64,000 nucleotides of DNA from Roridomyces roridus (lineage: Eukaryota > Basidiomycota > Agaricomycetes > Agaricales > Mycenaceae). Below, in pieces: positions 52,602 to 63,398 of this stretch. A program made the position numbers and the translations under genes. The number at the start of each line of letters is the position of its first letter. The first letter of the stretch is position 1. The notes beneath the pieces were generated by a model. The model had not been told where the DNA came from, made no database searches, and saw only the letters and a list, made by a program, of their open reading frames with translations. The stretch lies in contig JARKIF010000004.1 of NCBI GenBank assembly GCA_029378245.1, forward strand, positions 806,001-870,000, read 5' to 3'.

Positions 52602-54163
52602 CTAAAGCAAACGCGCCTTTTGCATCTCTTTGACCAGGGAAAAAACTTGAATCCAGAATGGGTCGTGGCAGTCAATCTGCGAGCGGATGTGCTGGACATT
52701 CGGTAATATATGATCCACAAATTTTGCAATAGCTCGTGTCGCTTCTGTTGTCCGGTAAAAGAGCGATGTCACTGGCATGTACATGTTTCGAATGCCCAAT
52801 ACCCTGAACCCCTTGTTTTTGGGAATAGTCGGGGATAGGTTGAGTCGGAGTGGGACAGGAAACACCAGAGACATGTTAACGGCCTCGAGGAGAGGACAAT
52901 GAGCAGCGAGGTGCTCCAACGACGCGATCGACGGTGCGACGCCGTCAGGATCGTGATACATTCCCGCCATGAGATTCAAAGATACCAAGTTGGGACAGCT
53001 CTCCCCTATTTTTTGAACGCCCGCATCCCCGATCTGTATGGGCCAGTAGTTCGTAAGAGCCAAGTGCTGCAAGCTGGGAAGGTGGATCGATCCAAGCAGC
53101 GTGGTGATTAAGGCTGGTTTGGACGAGTTCTTGAAGTCTACATGGATATCCCGCAGACACGCGCTCCAACGTCCGAAAATGAGATCCGCGAGCGGCCTCC
53201 AGTTCAAAGAGGACTGCGTCCCGCGAGGATCGGTGGAATAAATCACGGAGATTTTGGACACTCGGGTTGACTGAACCCGAGAAACAGCTGCGGAAATGAC
53301 ACCCGATCCACCCTCTATCCACAAGGTCTGCAAGGTTTGAAACCCGACAGAGAGGATTGTTTCGTGATATCCAACTCCCACTGGGCCGGAGCGGTCAACC
53401 CGAAATGTTGACAGTTGCCCTGCGCGAGCGCTCGATCGAGTTCAACGTATGCAAGAAGAGGAGTATTGCGAAGATCTAGTATCACTTGAGGGGCTCGAAA
53501 CTTTTGGATGAGGGCCTGAACTCAAGGATCAAATGGTCCGGTAAGAGTCACCCGCACATCTGAGATGTGGGGTGCCTTCCGGTAGATAGCGTTGAGGAAG
53601 GTCGACGCCGCTGCATTATCAGCCGATTCGAAGCTGACTCTGTGGAGTGCAGGGCCCACAAGCACGAGGGCATCGTTTATGCGAGATCCACAAAACAATG
53701 AACCGAGATTGGGTAAAAGCGGCGCGGGATGCTCTTGTGCCATCCGAATGAAGACGGAGGGGTGGACGGGGTGCCCGGCTCTCACGTCAAAAAACATCTC
53801 CTTGACCCAGCGAGCATAGCGATCGAATCTGACCCATTCGGCTGCCTCAAGGGGTCCTGTCTGAATCATTGTCTAAAGGAAATAAGCATATGGCAGTGGC
53901 AGGACAAAGTGAGGACGAGGACGTACATATGTGTTTCCGATTAACTGGACGGAAGGTAGCAAGCCACACAGTCGGGCTAAACCCTTAAGTTCGCACCAAA
54001 GTTCGGCGAGGGCAGGCTCTTCAAAAGCCTTACACACAAGAGCAATGTTGAGAAGAGGCTGACAAAGGCCGGCACCGACGCTATAGACGTGGTATGGTTC
54101 GAATTTGAGGATGGTTCTGAGAAGGTCGTCGTTGAACAAGCACTTGTGCGCGGCGCTGGATTG
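52602..54163 (-). pseudogene. F-box/LRR-type gene with lost start, nonsense codon and frameshift
   Basis: Family proteins begin MH(R/K)CL; here the codon before HKCLFNDDLLRTILKF is GCG, so the start is lost. Exon 1 ends at NTY with a GTACGT donor at about 53,928. Exon 2 (53874-53522) reads to LTGPFDP, then TGA, after which the frame continues with VQALIQKFRAP and LDLRNTPLL. A further shift leads to the last frame (53381-52602): GFQTLQTLWIEGGSG, LQHLALTNYWPIQIG and LVSLNLMAGMYHD. Homology is continuous, so this was one gene. Three independent lesions make it non-functional. Confidence 0.75.
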
Positions 54164-56773
54164 GACCGCACTCGCCCCATGGGTGTGGGCAAGGTGTGGG
54201 AAGAGAAAAATTTCTGCTTGGTTGTGTTTCCAACCAAGTCACGTGCTTGATTGTTCAACTTCGCATTCGTCACGGCACGTCGGCAACACCGATCGGATGA
54301 TCCATCGCTCACCGTCCATGTCGCCCATGTTATAATTTGAATCTAGAATGGGTGTTGGTCCTTGGGGTAGACGTGCACAGTATTCAATTTGGGTCATACC
54401 GGTTTGCACGAGGGATTTCATTTCGGTACAGCGACCTTTCAAGCCTGTTTATTGGCCAGGAGACGCTCACGAATGCTACTGAGAGTCCTTTCCAGAGTGC
54501 GGTGAGTTTCCGGTTGAGTTGTCGAGCCTCCGAGCCGCGTCTCTGACACAAAGGTTTGGTCGCGAGGCTTTAACTTATATTTCGCGGCGTATCTAGTGGC
54601 CAAAAAGATGCAACTCTGAAGCTACGATCAGTGTTGAACACAACAGATGAGCAGCCGAGAAAATTCTCTGCCAAGCGAAGGCACCGGTGGAACAATTATG
54701 GTCCCTGGCAAGTTCCTGGAATGAATCACCGACGTTTCAACGGCCGTAGAATCTCTCGGCAACTCTGGACTCCGAGTCCATTCAGGTCCAGTCGCAGGTC
54801 CAATCGCTCCAGTAGTAAAACCTTTTACCTCCAAGCTTGCTTCGAGAAGGTGCCGCCAAGTCGTACGCTGTCGTACGATCCCTTAACGCATTCAAGTTCG
54901 CCGTGGTCAAGCCACTCTTCGACGGTCCCCTATCGCTCCATTTATGCTCCATCGCCCTGTGCCGCAGCGGAGCCCCTATACACGTCGTGCGGTACCGTAC
55001 CCCGGGCCGTCGCGCTTATTTTTACGCGACGCGTATCGCGATCCACTCAATCATTGAATCATTATGCAGTGAGATCGTGATCGTGATCTGCGATGATGCT
55101 CTCGGCCGAAATCTCCCTTCGTTGAATTGTTGAAAACTGAATCGGTCAACAATTGAGAATTCAAGGATAGGAGAGCTCTCCTCTCTCCTCATCCTCCTCT
55201 TTTCTTTTGTGGTTGTTTTAGGAGACTCTTAAACCTGCCCGGGTTTTAGAGTTTCGTTCCATGTGGCATGTGCTAACGATACACGCGTCCGTGGAGAGCT
55301 TCCGTGCATTACTCCCTTCGTTTCTCGGGGGATTCTGGCGGACGATCCCTTCCCGGTGTGGGCTCCCGACTAGTCTGCGTTGTGTTGTCGACAGTTGAAC
55401 ATGCCGATTCCCTGACATTGGTTTCCCCATTCTATTAGTAAACTCTGAGCCTCATCCCACGCTTCCCTAATTATACGGTGTATAAGAGTGGCTTTCCATG
55501 GCTACTGGGGATTCTCCCGAACGATAGCATATATGGGTTTTGGAGTTACATAACTTGCAACTGAGTTATTCAACCCAAGGAATGAATAGCCATTGTCATG
55601 GGCCTGAGCCTCTCAACGGGGCCTGGAACACAACTCTCGTGAGTCGTCGCCGAGGATCCACGGGATGTGGAGGAATCCCGCCCGCCCGACCATTCGCATC
55701 GGGTATGTAGGGAAACGGAGCAGATGAGTACCATTCCAAGAATTGCAATTTGTTCCCGGACAAAAGGGTGGGTATTTTGCGAGTGTGGGGTAGCAGGTCG
55801 AGGAGAGGGATGCAGTTGGTTGTTGGCAGACTCGCCTACAAACGCACACATTTATACATATCGGCTAAAGAGTTGAACGTAATGGGCGTAGATATCGCCG
55901 TTTCTGCGAAGTGAACACGGCAGTGTGATAAAAATGATTCTTATCGGGTAGATTCTGGTAGATTTCTCTCGCGTGGAGGTGGCTTGATGCATTGGTGGGT
56001 AAACGGTGTGAGCGGACAAATAGGGTGGCGCGGTGTTGTTGGCTTCCGTTCCCCACAGTGCTGTTTTAGGAGAACAACAAGGAAGAGAAGTCTTCGGTCC
56101 GTTCGGGTGTCGCTACGGAAATTCCGGATGTTCAAGAATGACATCAGTGAAATGAAAATGTCGGATAATGCATCCAACCGAGGTCGTGCTACTGGACGCG
56201 AAGAGCGAGACAATAGAGATGTTAGACCGTATGTGGGTGTTGCGTGGCTACAAGTTTAAATTTCCGCCTACAAAGACCGAAAAAACCCTCGGTTCCGGGG
56301 TTAACTACAGCGCCAAGTGGACGCCGGGACTTTGGTCATTCCTTGTGATAGATGGACGTCGAAAGGGGATTCTGGACTCTTTTGTGCGGCACACGCCGCA
56401 TTAAATCTGTCCAGTGTCAGGTGCTGATTGCTTCTCTTATTCTCATTTTTCTCCCCTCTCGCTAGACAAGAGCAAGAGGGCAATTTGCAAAGGACTGTAT
56501 TCCCACCCATTCATTCTTGTCCCTGATGGATGGCCGAAATTTGATTATTTTGAGGCTATACAAAGATAGGATCCACAATGTCGGCGGCGTTGAATTGTCC
56601 GGACTGTCCCCGCTTGACCAGGTACACTGGCAACCGATTACTGCTGAATGGCATCGCTTATTACCTAAGCTAATCAATAGCCGAAATAAATACATAACAC
56701 CCATCCACGCCCACTTCTTCGTCCTCCCCGTCGTAGACCACAGCGCCGACCCTTCTCGCCGACGCTCGCTAGA
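54164..56773. other. Unresolved 2.6-kb region, no gene called
   Basis: ORFs of up to 150 aa (for example 54,631-55,080) lack domains and credible splice patterns. A C/T-rich stretch precedes the CDK gene (CCTCTCGCTAGACAAGAGC near 56,455). No terminal repeats or tRNA were seen. Confidence 0.4.
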
Positions 56774-58482
56774 ATGGATCGGTAAGCATCCTACCCCAGT
56801 CCCCGTACCCTGTCTCACCTCTTCCCACGCTGCAGCTACACCAAGATTGAAAAAATCGGTGCGTGTCTGTGCTCTTTCTTTGCTTCTCCAGCGCTTACCA
56901 GCTGATAGGCGAAGGCAAGTGCTCTACATCTCTCACCGTGAGACGCGCGGCTCCAACTTTGGACGGTGGCAGGAACGTACGGCGTGGTCTACAAGGCCCG
57001 CGATGCTTCGACAAACTCCATCGTCGCTCTCAAGAAGATTCGACTCGAGGCGGAGGACGAGGGTGTGCCCAGTACGGCCATCCGCGAGATAAGCCTTCTC
57101 AGGGAGCTTAATGACGAGCACATCGTGCGGTGCGTCCACGTCGGCTCCTTTTACGCCATGTCCCACATACTCATCTTTTTTCGCTTCTTTTGTCCCGATC
57201 CGATTTCAGGCTGCTCGACATTGTGCATGCCGACCAGAAGCTCTACCTGGTATTCGAATACCTCGACGTCGACCTCAAGCGCTACATGGAGAACGGCAAT
57301 CGGGACCACACGCCCATTTCTCCGAATGTCGTCAAGTGTGTTGGACCCCTATTGATTCCATCTCTCCATTTTCCGTCCCTTTTGTCTCGGTCCTTTTTCT
57401 CCCCGAAAATTCCATCCATCCTCGATAAAACGCGTTTTCCACGTTCCATTCATTGTTCCTCTATCCGGGAATTGCCATCCCCGGAAGGGTCGACTTTTGC
57501 TCGGCGCTGATGAAAGCCTCTTTTGTTTCATACTCCACCTGTTCGCTTCGCGTCGGTCCGGCACTCCGGCGCGCCAGAGTGGCGCGCCGTCGGGCGTTCA
57601 TCACGTCAATCATCGTGTGTTGACATATCCACGTGACCCCGCCGCGGCCCGCCCATGAAATTATTTTTTCCGCTTTCTGACTCGTCTCTAGAAATTCACC
57701 CACCAGCTCACCGCTGGCCTCCGTTTCTGCCATGGACATCGGATTTTGCACCGCGATCTCAAGCCGCAAAACCTGCTGATTACGCAGGATCCGCGGGGAG
57801 ACGGCGATATTCTCAAGCTTGCCGATTTTGGGCTAGCTAGGGCGTTTGGTATCCCGATGCGCACGCTTACGCACGAGGTGCGGTTGTTTTCTTCTTTCTT
57901 TTTGGACGCCGACGACGTTTTTTTTTCCTCCCAGGTTGTCACGCTTTGGTATCGCGCGCCGGAAGTCCTCCTTGGAGCCCGGCACTATAGCACAGGCATC
58001 GATATGTGGAGCGTCGGGTGTATTTTTGCAGAGATGGCCATGAAGGGGACGCCCCTATTTCCTGGCGACTCGGAGATTGACCAGATATTTAAGATCTTTA
58101 GGTTTGCTGCCCAGTTTCTTGCTGGTGCCTTGGCTGACGGCGCGCAGAATTTTGGGAACGCCGAACGAGGAGTGCTGGCCGGGTATAGAGGGCCTGCCAG
58201 ACTACAAGTCGACTTTCCCGCAGTGGTCCGCCCAGCCACTTACGAGCATCGTGCCGACGCTGGACAAGGACGGTATTGATTTCCTTCAGGTACGTGTTCC
58301 TGCTCTCGTTTTGGGGCGCGCTCATTTTGGACTAGTCCACGCTCATGTACGACGCGTCGAAACGTATTTCTGGTGCGTTTCGTTGTGCTTTACGACAAGC
58401 AAAAGACTGATCAGACTTTTTTTGACTACGTCTAGCGAAGCGTGCTCTCGACCACGATTACTTCAGGGGCTTCATGCCTTGA
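56774..58482 (+). CDS. CDK1: Cyclin-dependent kinase 1 (Cdc28/Cdc2)
   Basis: Ten exons: 56774-56781, 56836-56858, 56909-56914, 56973-57129, 57210-57339, 57692-57877, 57935-58101, 58148-58289, 58336-58372, 58436-58482; 300 aa, the normal CDK1 size. Motifs: YTKIEKIG then [35 protein letters not shown] with an intact [54 protein letters not shown] and [14 protein letters not shown], ending DYFRGFMP. Thr14/Tyr15 sites (GTYG) and the T-loop Thr are kept. The third exon is only six bases (GCGAAG) and its downstream intron has a GC donor (GCAAGT). The fifth intron (57340-57691, 352 nt) is much longer than the rest; its exact donor is the least certain junction. It drives the mitotic cell cycle with cyclin B. 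Confidence 0.93.
57567..57589. other. Perfect GC-rich hairpin in a CDK1 intron
   Basis: CGGCGCGCCA and TGGCGCGCCG are exact inverted repeats separated by GAG, inside the 352-nt fifth intron. A transcript could form a ten-base-pair stem. Confidence 0.85.
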
Positions 58483-58793
58483 CGAGACTACGCCGCCGCC
58501 TCGTTCGACCATTATGTTTATGACTCTTGCACGTTGTCGCTGTCGTTGTTGCTTTCCGTTCTGGGTCCGTCCATCTGTTTCATCACGTCTCCCCCAAGCC
58601 ACATTCTTCTTCTTCTCCATCCAATCCGCACGAACCACCACGCACTTGCACGTCTTACCCATTACCATCCATCACCATACCGTTTACGAGCACGCACATT
58701 CCCGATTGAAATGACCAATACATACATACGTACAAAGATGCAATTTTTTTGCCGCTGCACGCAAGGTGCAGCGAAACGACTATTATTTTCTAT

Positions 58794-60718
58794 TTATGGC
58801 GAATATGTAGTGAGACCTGGATTCAACCACTCGAACACGGTGAGACCCTCCTCTGGCTCCTCCCCGACCTTCCCGCCCGACGCACGGCCGACCCAGCGGT
58901 GGTACACATTCTGATCGGGATTCTGCGCACCTGCGATGGAGCTCAAGTTGAACAGGAACTCCTCTCCGTTGGCGAGGACGTATCCGATCAGGTAACCCGT
59001 CGGCACCGCAACGCCCGCCACTTGATCGTTCTCCAGCCCGTACGGCGTCACGGTGCTATAATCGGCGTTCTTGGTTCCACCGAGACTGCACTGGTTCTGG
59101 AGGACGACACCGTTGCGGGAGAGGTAGCCTGTCGTGAGGACACGGGTCCGAGGCCCAACTAAGGAAATGGCTTCTCACCTTGGTAGAAGAGATATTGGAA
59201 AGCGGCCGGGGGATTCTCGCCTACAGGCTCAGCGATACACTGTGAAAACAACGGCGCATGAATTTCATGTCGCCGTGCCATGAACAAGCAGAATCACAGT
59301 CTATGGCCTGAAATGAACAGATCAAATACCTCGGGTACTTCAGACGTTAATTTGCAATTTTTACAGAGTCCGTACAATGTATCAAATCATGGCCTCTTCG
59401 GTGAAAATCAGGAACAATTCCGCTGAATTGGTGAAGCCGAAATCATGGGAGAAACACATGAAAATCAGGGAGCAAGATGGAAATGAACATTGATCGAGCC
59501 AGGGTCTTCTTCGATCAACCTATACCCCGTCTGGACGTCCCTTGACGACCGCGCTGTTGCACAGTGAGATATTTGCACGGAGAAGGACTTGGGAAAGTTG
59601 TGGGAAGGCCGGTGTGGAGCCATGCTGCGGATGAGGTCAGTGGTGTCACGTCTGTCACGGCGCTCCACTCCTTCCTCCCAACCCTCATGTCGCCTTCCCC
59701 CCCGTTCTTCAATGTACCTCTCCTCCACTCTCTTCTCCCCAGGAGCCCCCTGTCGACAGTACTTCATTGCAATATCAACGTCTGGACCCTTTGATGCCCT
59801 TCCACTCTGCACATCATGAACCTCGGACGACAGCTTGAAGACAGCACAAGAAGCCGCTGTGGCTGTCTCGACTGAGTGTAGGGCTTGGTTCTTGGGACCC
59901 AGTGCTCCAATCACTGTTGACCTCAGGTGCGTCACGAGCTCATCCTGCTACGATCTGCTGACCGGATACGAACTTGATGTCCTCAAGCTTCTCGAGTCGA
60001 TGGCGGGGCCAGAGCTCGCTTCTTTCAGGTATGTGCCCTTCTATGGCTTTTGTCCTTGAGCTTGATTCCCTCCCCATCTACGACGCCGCTACCGTGGCCT
60101 CCCACTGCTTGAGGTGTGTACTAGTGTACACCTTCGAGCCGCATTCTGATCTGACATCCAGCCGCAGGTTGATCTTTTCGAATCCGGTGATGCGTGTGTG
60201 GCTCTTGAGTCCCGGTGGTGGTGGAAGCAATAGCGGGTGGGCTGCTGGTAGCACTTCCTTGTATTAGCTACATTACTTTGAAATTCATATTCCTTTCATC
60301 CGAAATTCAGTCCCTCAGGAATAGTATTCATTAGGAAGCTGCATTGCTCAAATCAAACCCACTCAGTTCCCAGTCATTTTCATGTCATGGGAACATGAAT
60401 TCGGTACATGAAAACGTCGAAAACGGACATGAATTGGTTATTCACATTTCATGGAGGAGGAGGTGATTTTCGACCACCCTCACGTGAGTTTCATGGCATC
60501 GGTGCATGATTTGGGGGTACCCGGGGTACATGAAAATCATGTCCCCCGGGTCTCACAGTGATAGCTTGTCCCCACCACCACTCAACCGCCTCGTTCGACG
60601 AGTTGGCCTCCAAATACTGGCCGTCGAAAGGGATGTCGGCCCTTGGGTGAACGAATCGCGCCACCGCGGGAACGACTAGAAAGTTGAACGCGAGGAAACA
60701 CGCCGAGGAAAAATGCAT
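58794..60718 (-). CDS. Secreted protein of unknown function, interrupted by a spliceable transposon
   Basis: Exon 1 is 60718-60557, exon 2 59239-59179 and exon 3 59128-58794; 185 aa. Signal peptide MHFSSACFLAFNFLVVPAVA, then DIPFDGQYLEANSSNEAVEW and WWGQAIT. After the first intron comes CIAEPVGENPPAAFQYLFYQ, then GYLSRNGVVLQNQCSL, GYLIGYVLANGEEFLFNL and LTVFEWLNPG. Extracellular, no known domain, no catalytic motif seen. Intron 1 (59240-60556, 1,317 nt) is almost exactly a DNA element; without it exon 1 would read GQAI-AEPVGE directly. Splicing at the element ends leaves three extra codons (T-C-I) and an open frame. Start at 60718 chosen because upstream codons lack ATG. Confidence 0.72.
59238..60560. 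mobile_element. CACTA-like DNA element (1,323 bp) functioning as an intron
   Basis: Ends CACTGTGA on both sides (imperfect terminal inverted repeats continuing with CATGA-TTTCATGT), flanked by a 3-bp duplication, ATA on the plus strand (59235-59237 and 60561-60563). CACTR ends with a 3-bp duplication fit the CACTA/EnSpm superfamily. Many subterminal ATGAA/TTCAT words occur. No transposase was recognised; ORFs in the middle may be captured host sequence. On the minus strand the terminal repeats supply donor CACT|GTGAGA and acceptor TTTTCACAG|TG. Confidence 0.82.
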
Positions 60719-61371
60719 GGAGCTCGAGAGGGAACTGGAGAGGCTGGGGTGGGAACTGAGTACTGAAACCGTCACACCTTTTATACAGATACCTACGCAT
60801 TATTCATTCCCCCGCTCGCGTAACATCTGAATCCGGATAACTCCAAGCACGCGGCGGAGAAAAGGCCATGAATAGGTGCCCAGACGCCGGACGGCGTTTG
60901 ATTGACTGAAACTGACAAGCACGCACACAACGACATGTGAAGAGGGGTTCGACCAGACTGAGGTGAGTCGGGAAGAATGTGGATAGAGTCTTGGCTCGGA
61001 GATAATCCAGGTCCGCGACACGGAGGCATGAACTGTCGGCGAAAATTGATGCGAGAGCCGGCGAAAGTTGATGCGAGGACCTGCGGGTAATTGATTGCCT
61101 GGTTTGCCTGGTCAACGGAAACACTCATTCGACTCCGAGCATCTCCGAACTTGTGGCTAGAATTAGCATCTTAAGGTGGTTGAAACACATACGTAGTAAC
61201 GTACGCATCGGTCGGGACTCGGTCGGCACCCGGTAAACATAAGCTGACAATCCACATACCGGTGTGGCGGTGTAGGGTTGGTTCAAAGTTCAAACACATG
61301 TATGGATCGGTCGGGGTCAGACGCTGACAAAATATATTCGAAGAATGGCCCGAGTATGACAAAGGACGCAT
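60719..61371. other. Gene-free stretch
   Basis: Promoter of the secreted-protein gene (TATAAAAGG-like AAGGTGTGAC region near 60,775, read on the minus strand) and 3' flank of the MFS gene. Small overlapping minus-strand ORFs have no motif. Confidence 0.4.
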
Positions 61372-63398
61372 TCATGCACTCCCACCTCTCTCACCCTCGG
61401 ACGCATCCTCCACAGGGACGGTCACCGACGGTCCATTAGGCACAAGTAGAAGCGCTGCGCATATGAGGAAAAACGCCGCCGGTTCCAAGATAAAGCGAAA
61501 TACAGAATGCTGCGGGGGGGAGATCCGCGGTATCAGTATACTCGGAACTCGATGGCGGTATGCAGCCACTGACCGAATAAAACTCTGCCAACGAAGCCCA
61601 GATGGCAAGCGACCCAAATAAGGCTCCGCTTTTGTGGCTGCGTTGCAGGGCGAGAGAGTAAGATGCCGCGAGTGAGTATAGAGCGGGCAGAGCTCCGACA
61701 GTGAATGGATGTAGGAAGAAGAAGATTCCAAAGAGGAAGCCGTTATGGGACGACGATCTGTACTGCGCAAAGACGATGATGCCGATGATGGAGAGGGTAG
61801 CGATGAGGATCGAGTTGGATGCGATGCTCTTCGCGAATAATACTCCTGACTTGTGGTTGTCGCCATATCTGGCTTTGAATGCCAAAGCCAGGGCTAGGTG
61901 CGTCAATTCAATTACATTAACCGCATCGAGGGAGAGATGACGGTACCTGGTATGATACAAAGCAGGGTCGAGAGCCTTAGAAGGCCGGGTACCGTTTGCA
62001 GAACCCATCTCTGCCGACGCGCAGTGAATAAAGGGAAAATATAAGCAAGTCAGTCCTCACAGGAACGGAGGGCATGTAGTTCCCAATTAAAGACCGGGTG
62101 ACCAAGGACACATCCAGACCCTAGCGCAATCAGAGAATGCCATGCAAAAAAAAAATTGACGCGGCGCTTACCAAAGTCCAACAATACGTATAAACTGTGA
62201 ATGCGAGGAGAATCATATGCTTGGCTGGACGGACGAGGAAGATGGTGAATGGAATGAAGACGTAATTCACAGCCGAAGTCGACTCTTCAGAGGTCTGTTC
62301 TTGAGAAGCAGGAGGCAAGGACTCGGGGAGGATAAAGTATATGTAGGTCAGGTTGGTGGCGGCGATTATGACGCTGAGAATATATGATAGATTGCTGTGG
62401 GGCAAGGTCGGACCCACAATCCAGCCGCACTGCGAGAGATGAGGGAGAGCGTTGAAGTAGAATTAACCACTTGCCGCTGCTCCGATGCGAAAGCCGATGA
62501 ATGAGACGGCATGGAAGCCGCAGAAGATAACGGTCCTCGATAGCGAGGAAGGTGAAACATCGTAGGCGTATCTGCAGCAATGTCAGTAGAGTATAGGTTG
62601 CCTTGCAGGCGAGCAGTACGCATAAACAGCGCCATTATAAGTGGCAACACCCCCAAGCAGTCCTTGAATTATCAAGCCCAAAGAGAGCGTATCTTGCGCA
62701 TCTCGGTGGATCGCGGGTATATTCGCCGCCACGAGATAGATGAAGTCTCTGGTTGATTTATTCAGAGCGAGGATGAGACGCAATGAAGGCAGGCATACAT
62801 CAAGAGACCCCCAAGAAGGGAGACGAAGAGCACAGGCCTGCGTCCGCGCCTGTCGCCATACGAACTCCACCAACCAACTGTGGCAAAGCTCACGACAAAG
62901 AGAGCAAAGGTCGAGTCTGCAAGCCGTCTGTGTGTAAGCAGGTCCAGTTTTGCGCAAGTACTCAGCTCACACATGTCCATTCGCACGGTAACACCTTGCA
63001 TGACGACCCACTCTTCAAACCAGCCGCAACGCAGTGTGATTGGGCCAGCTAACATAACCATGAGTGAAAATCGCGACCCAAGTAGCAACATACGACGCGG
63101 TGCGGGGCAGAAAGTGTCTTGATAATATCCGAAGCGCGCAAAGGCTGATATCCCTTGCTGTAGAAGATGACCAGCTGAATCTTGGACCAAATACCCCACT
63201 CACACATATCGAGGCCAGCATTACGACCGGGAACAGCCTGGGATTCATTCAACTCAGCAGAGCAGCTAGAAACAGACCAAACGCTAACCATATGACAGGA
63301 AAGTATGGGGTTCGCGAAAGGCGAGTGCCCAGAGACGCGGTGGTGTCTCGACGGTGCCCGAGAAGAGGTTGCGTTTCGGAGGGAGCTGCTTCTGCCAT
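61372..63398 (-). CDS. Major facilitator superfamily transporter
   Basis: The start at 63398 opens MAEAAPSETQPLLGHRRD, a usual cytosolic leader, then YFPVIWLFPVVMLASIC across a splice. The key MFS motif A is WWSSYGDRRGRRPVLFVSLL (G-x3-D-R-x-G-R-R). Further helices: GLIIQGLLGGVATYNGAV, VIFCGFHAVSFIGFRIGAA, YILSVIIAATNLTYIYFILP, NSILIATLSIIGIIVFAQY and FRFILEPAAFFLICAALLLV. SGALFGSLAIWASLAEFYS precedes the last intron. At least eight introns of 45-60 nt; some (63,060-63,120 and 62,930-62,980) were placed by frame only. It belongs to the TetA/HIAT-like drug:H+ antiporter branch. The substrate is unknown. No metabolic genes flank it. Confidence 0.82.

Noticed and set aside
54631..55133. Plus-strand ORFs of 98-149 aa
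   Set aside because: No domain, no consistent splice pattern and Arg/Ser-rich composition typical of random frames.
59465..60267. ORFs on both strands inside the CACTA-like element
   Set aside because: No transposase motif (no DDE-type block or TNP signature) could be recognised; left as possible captured sequence.
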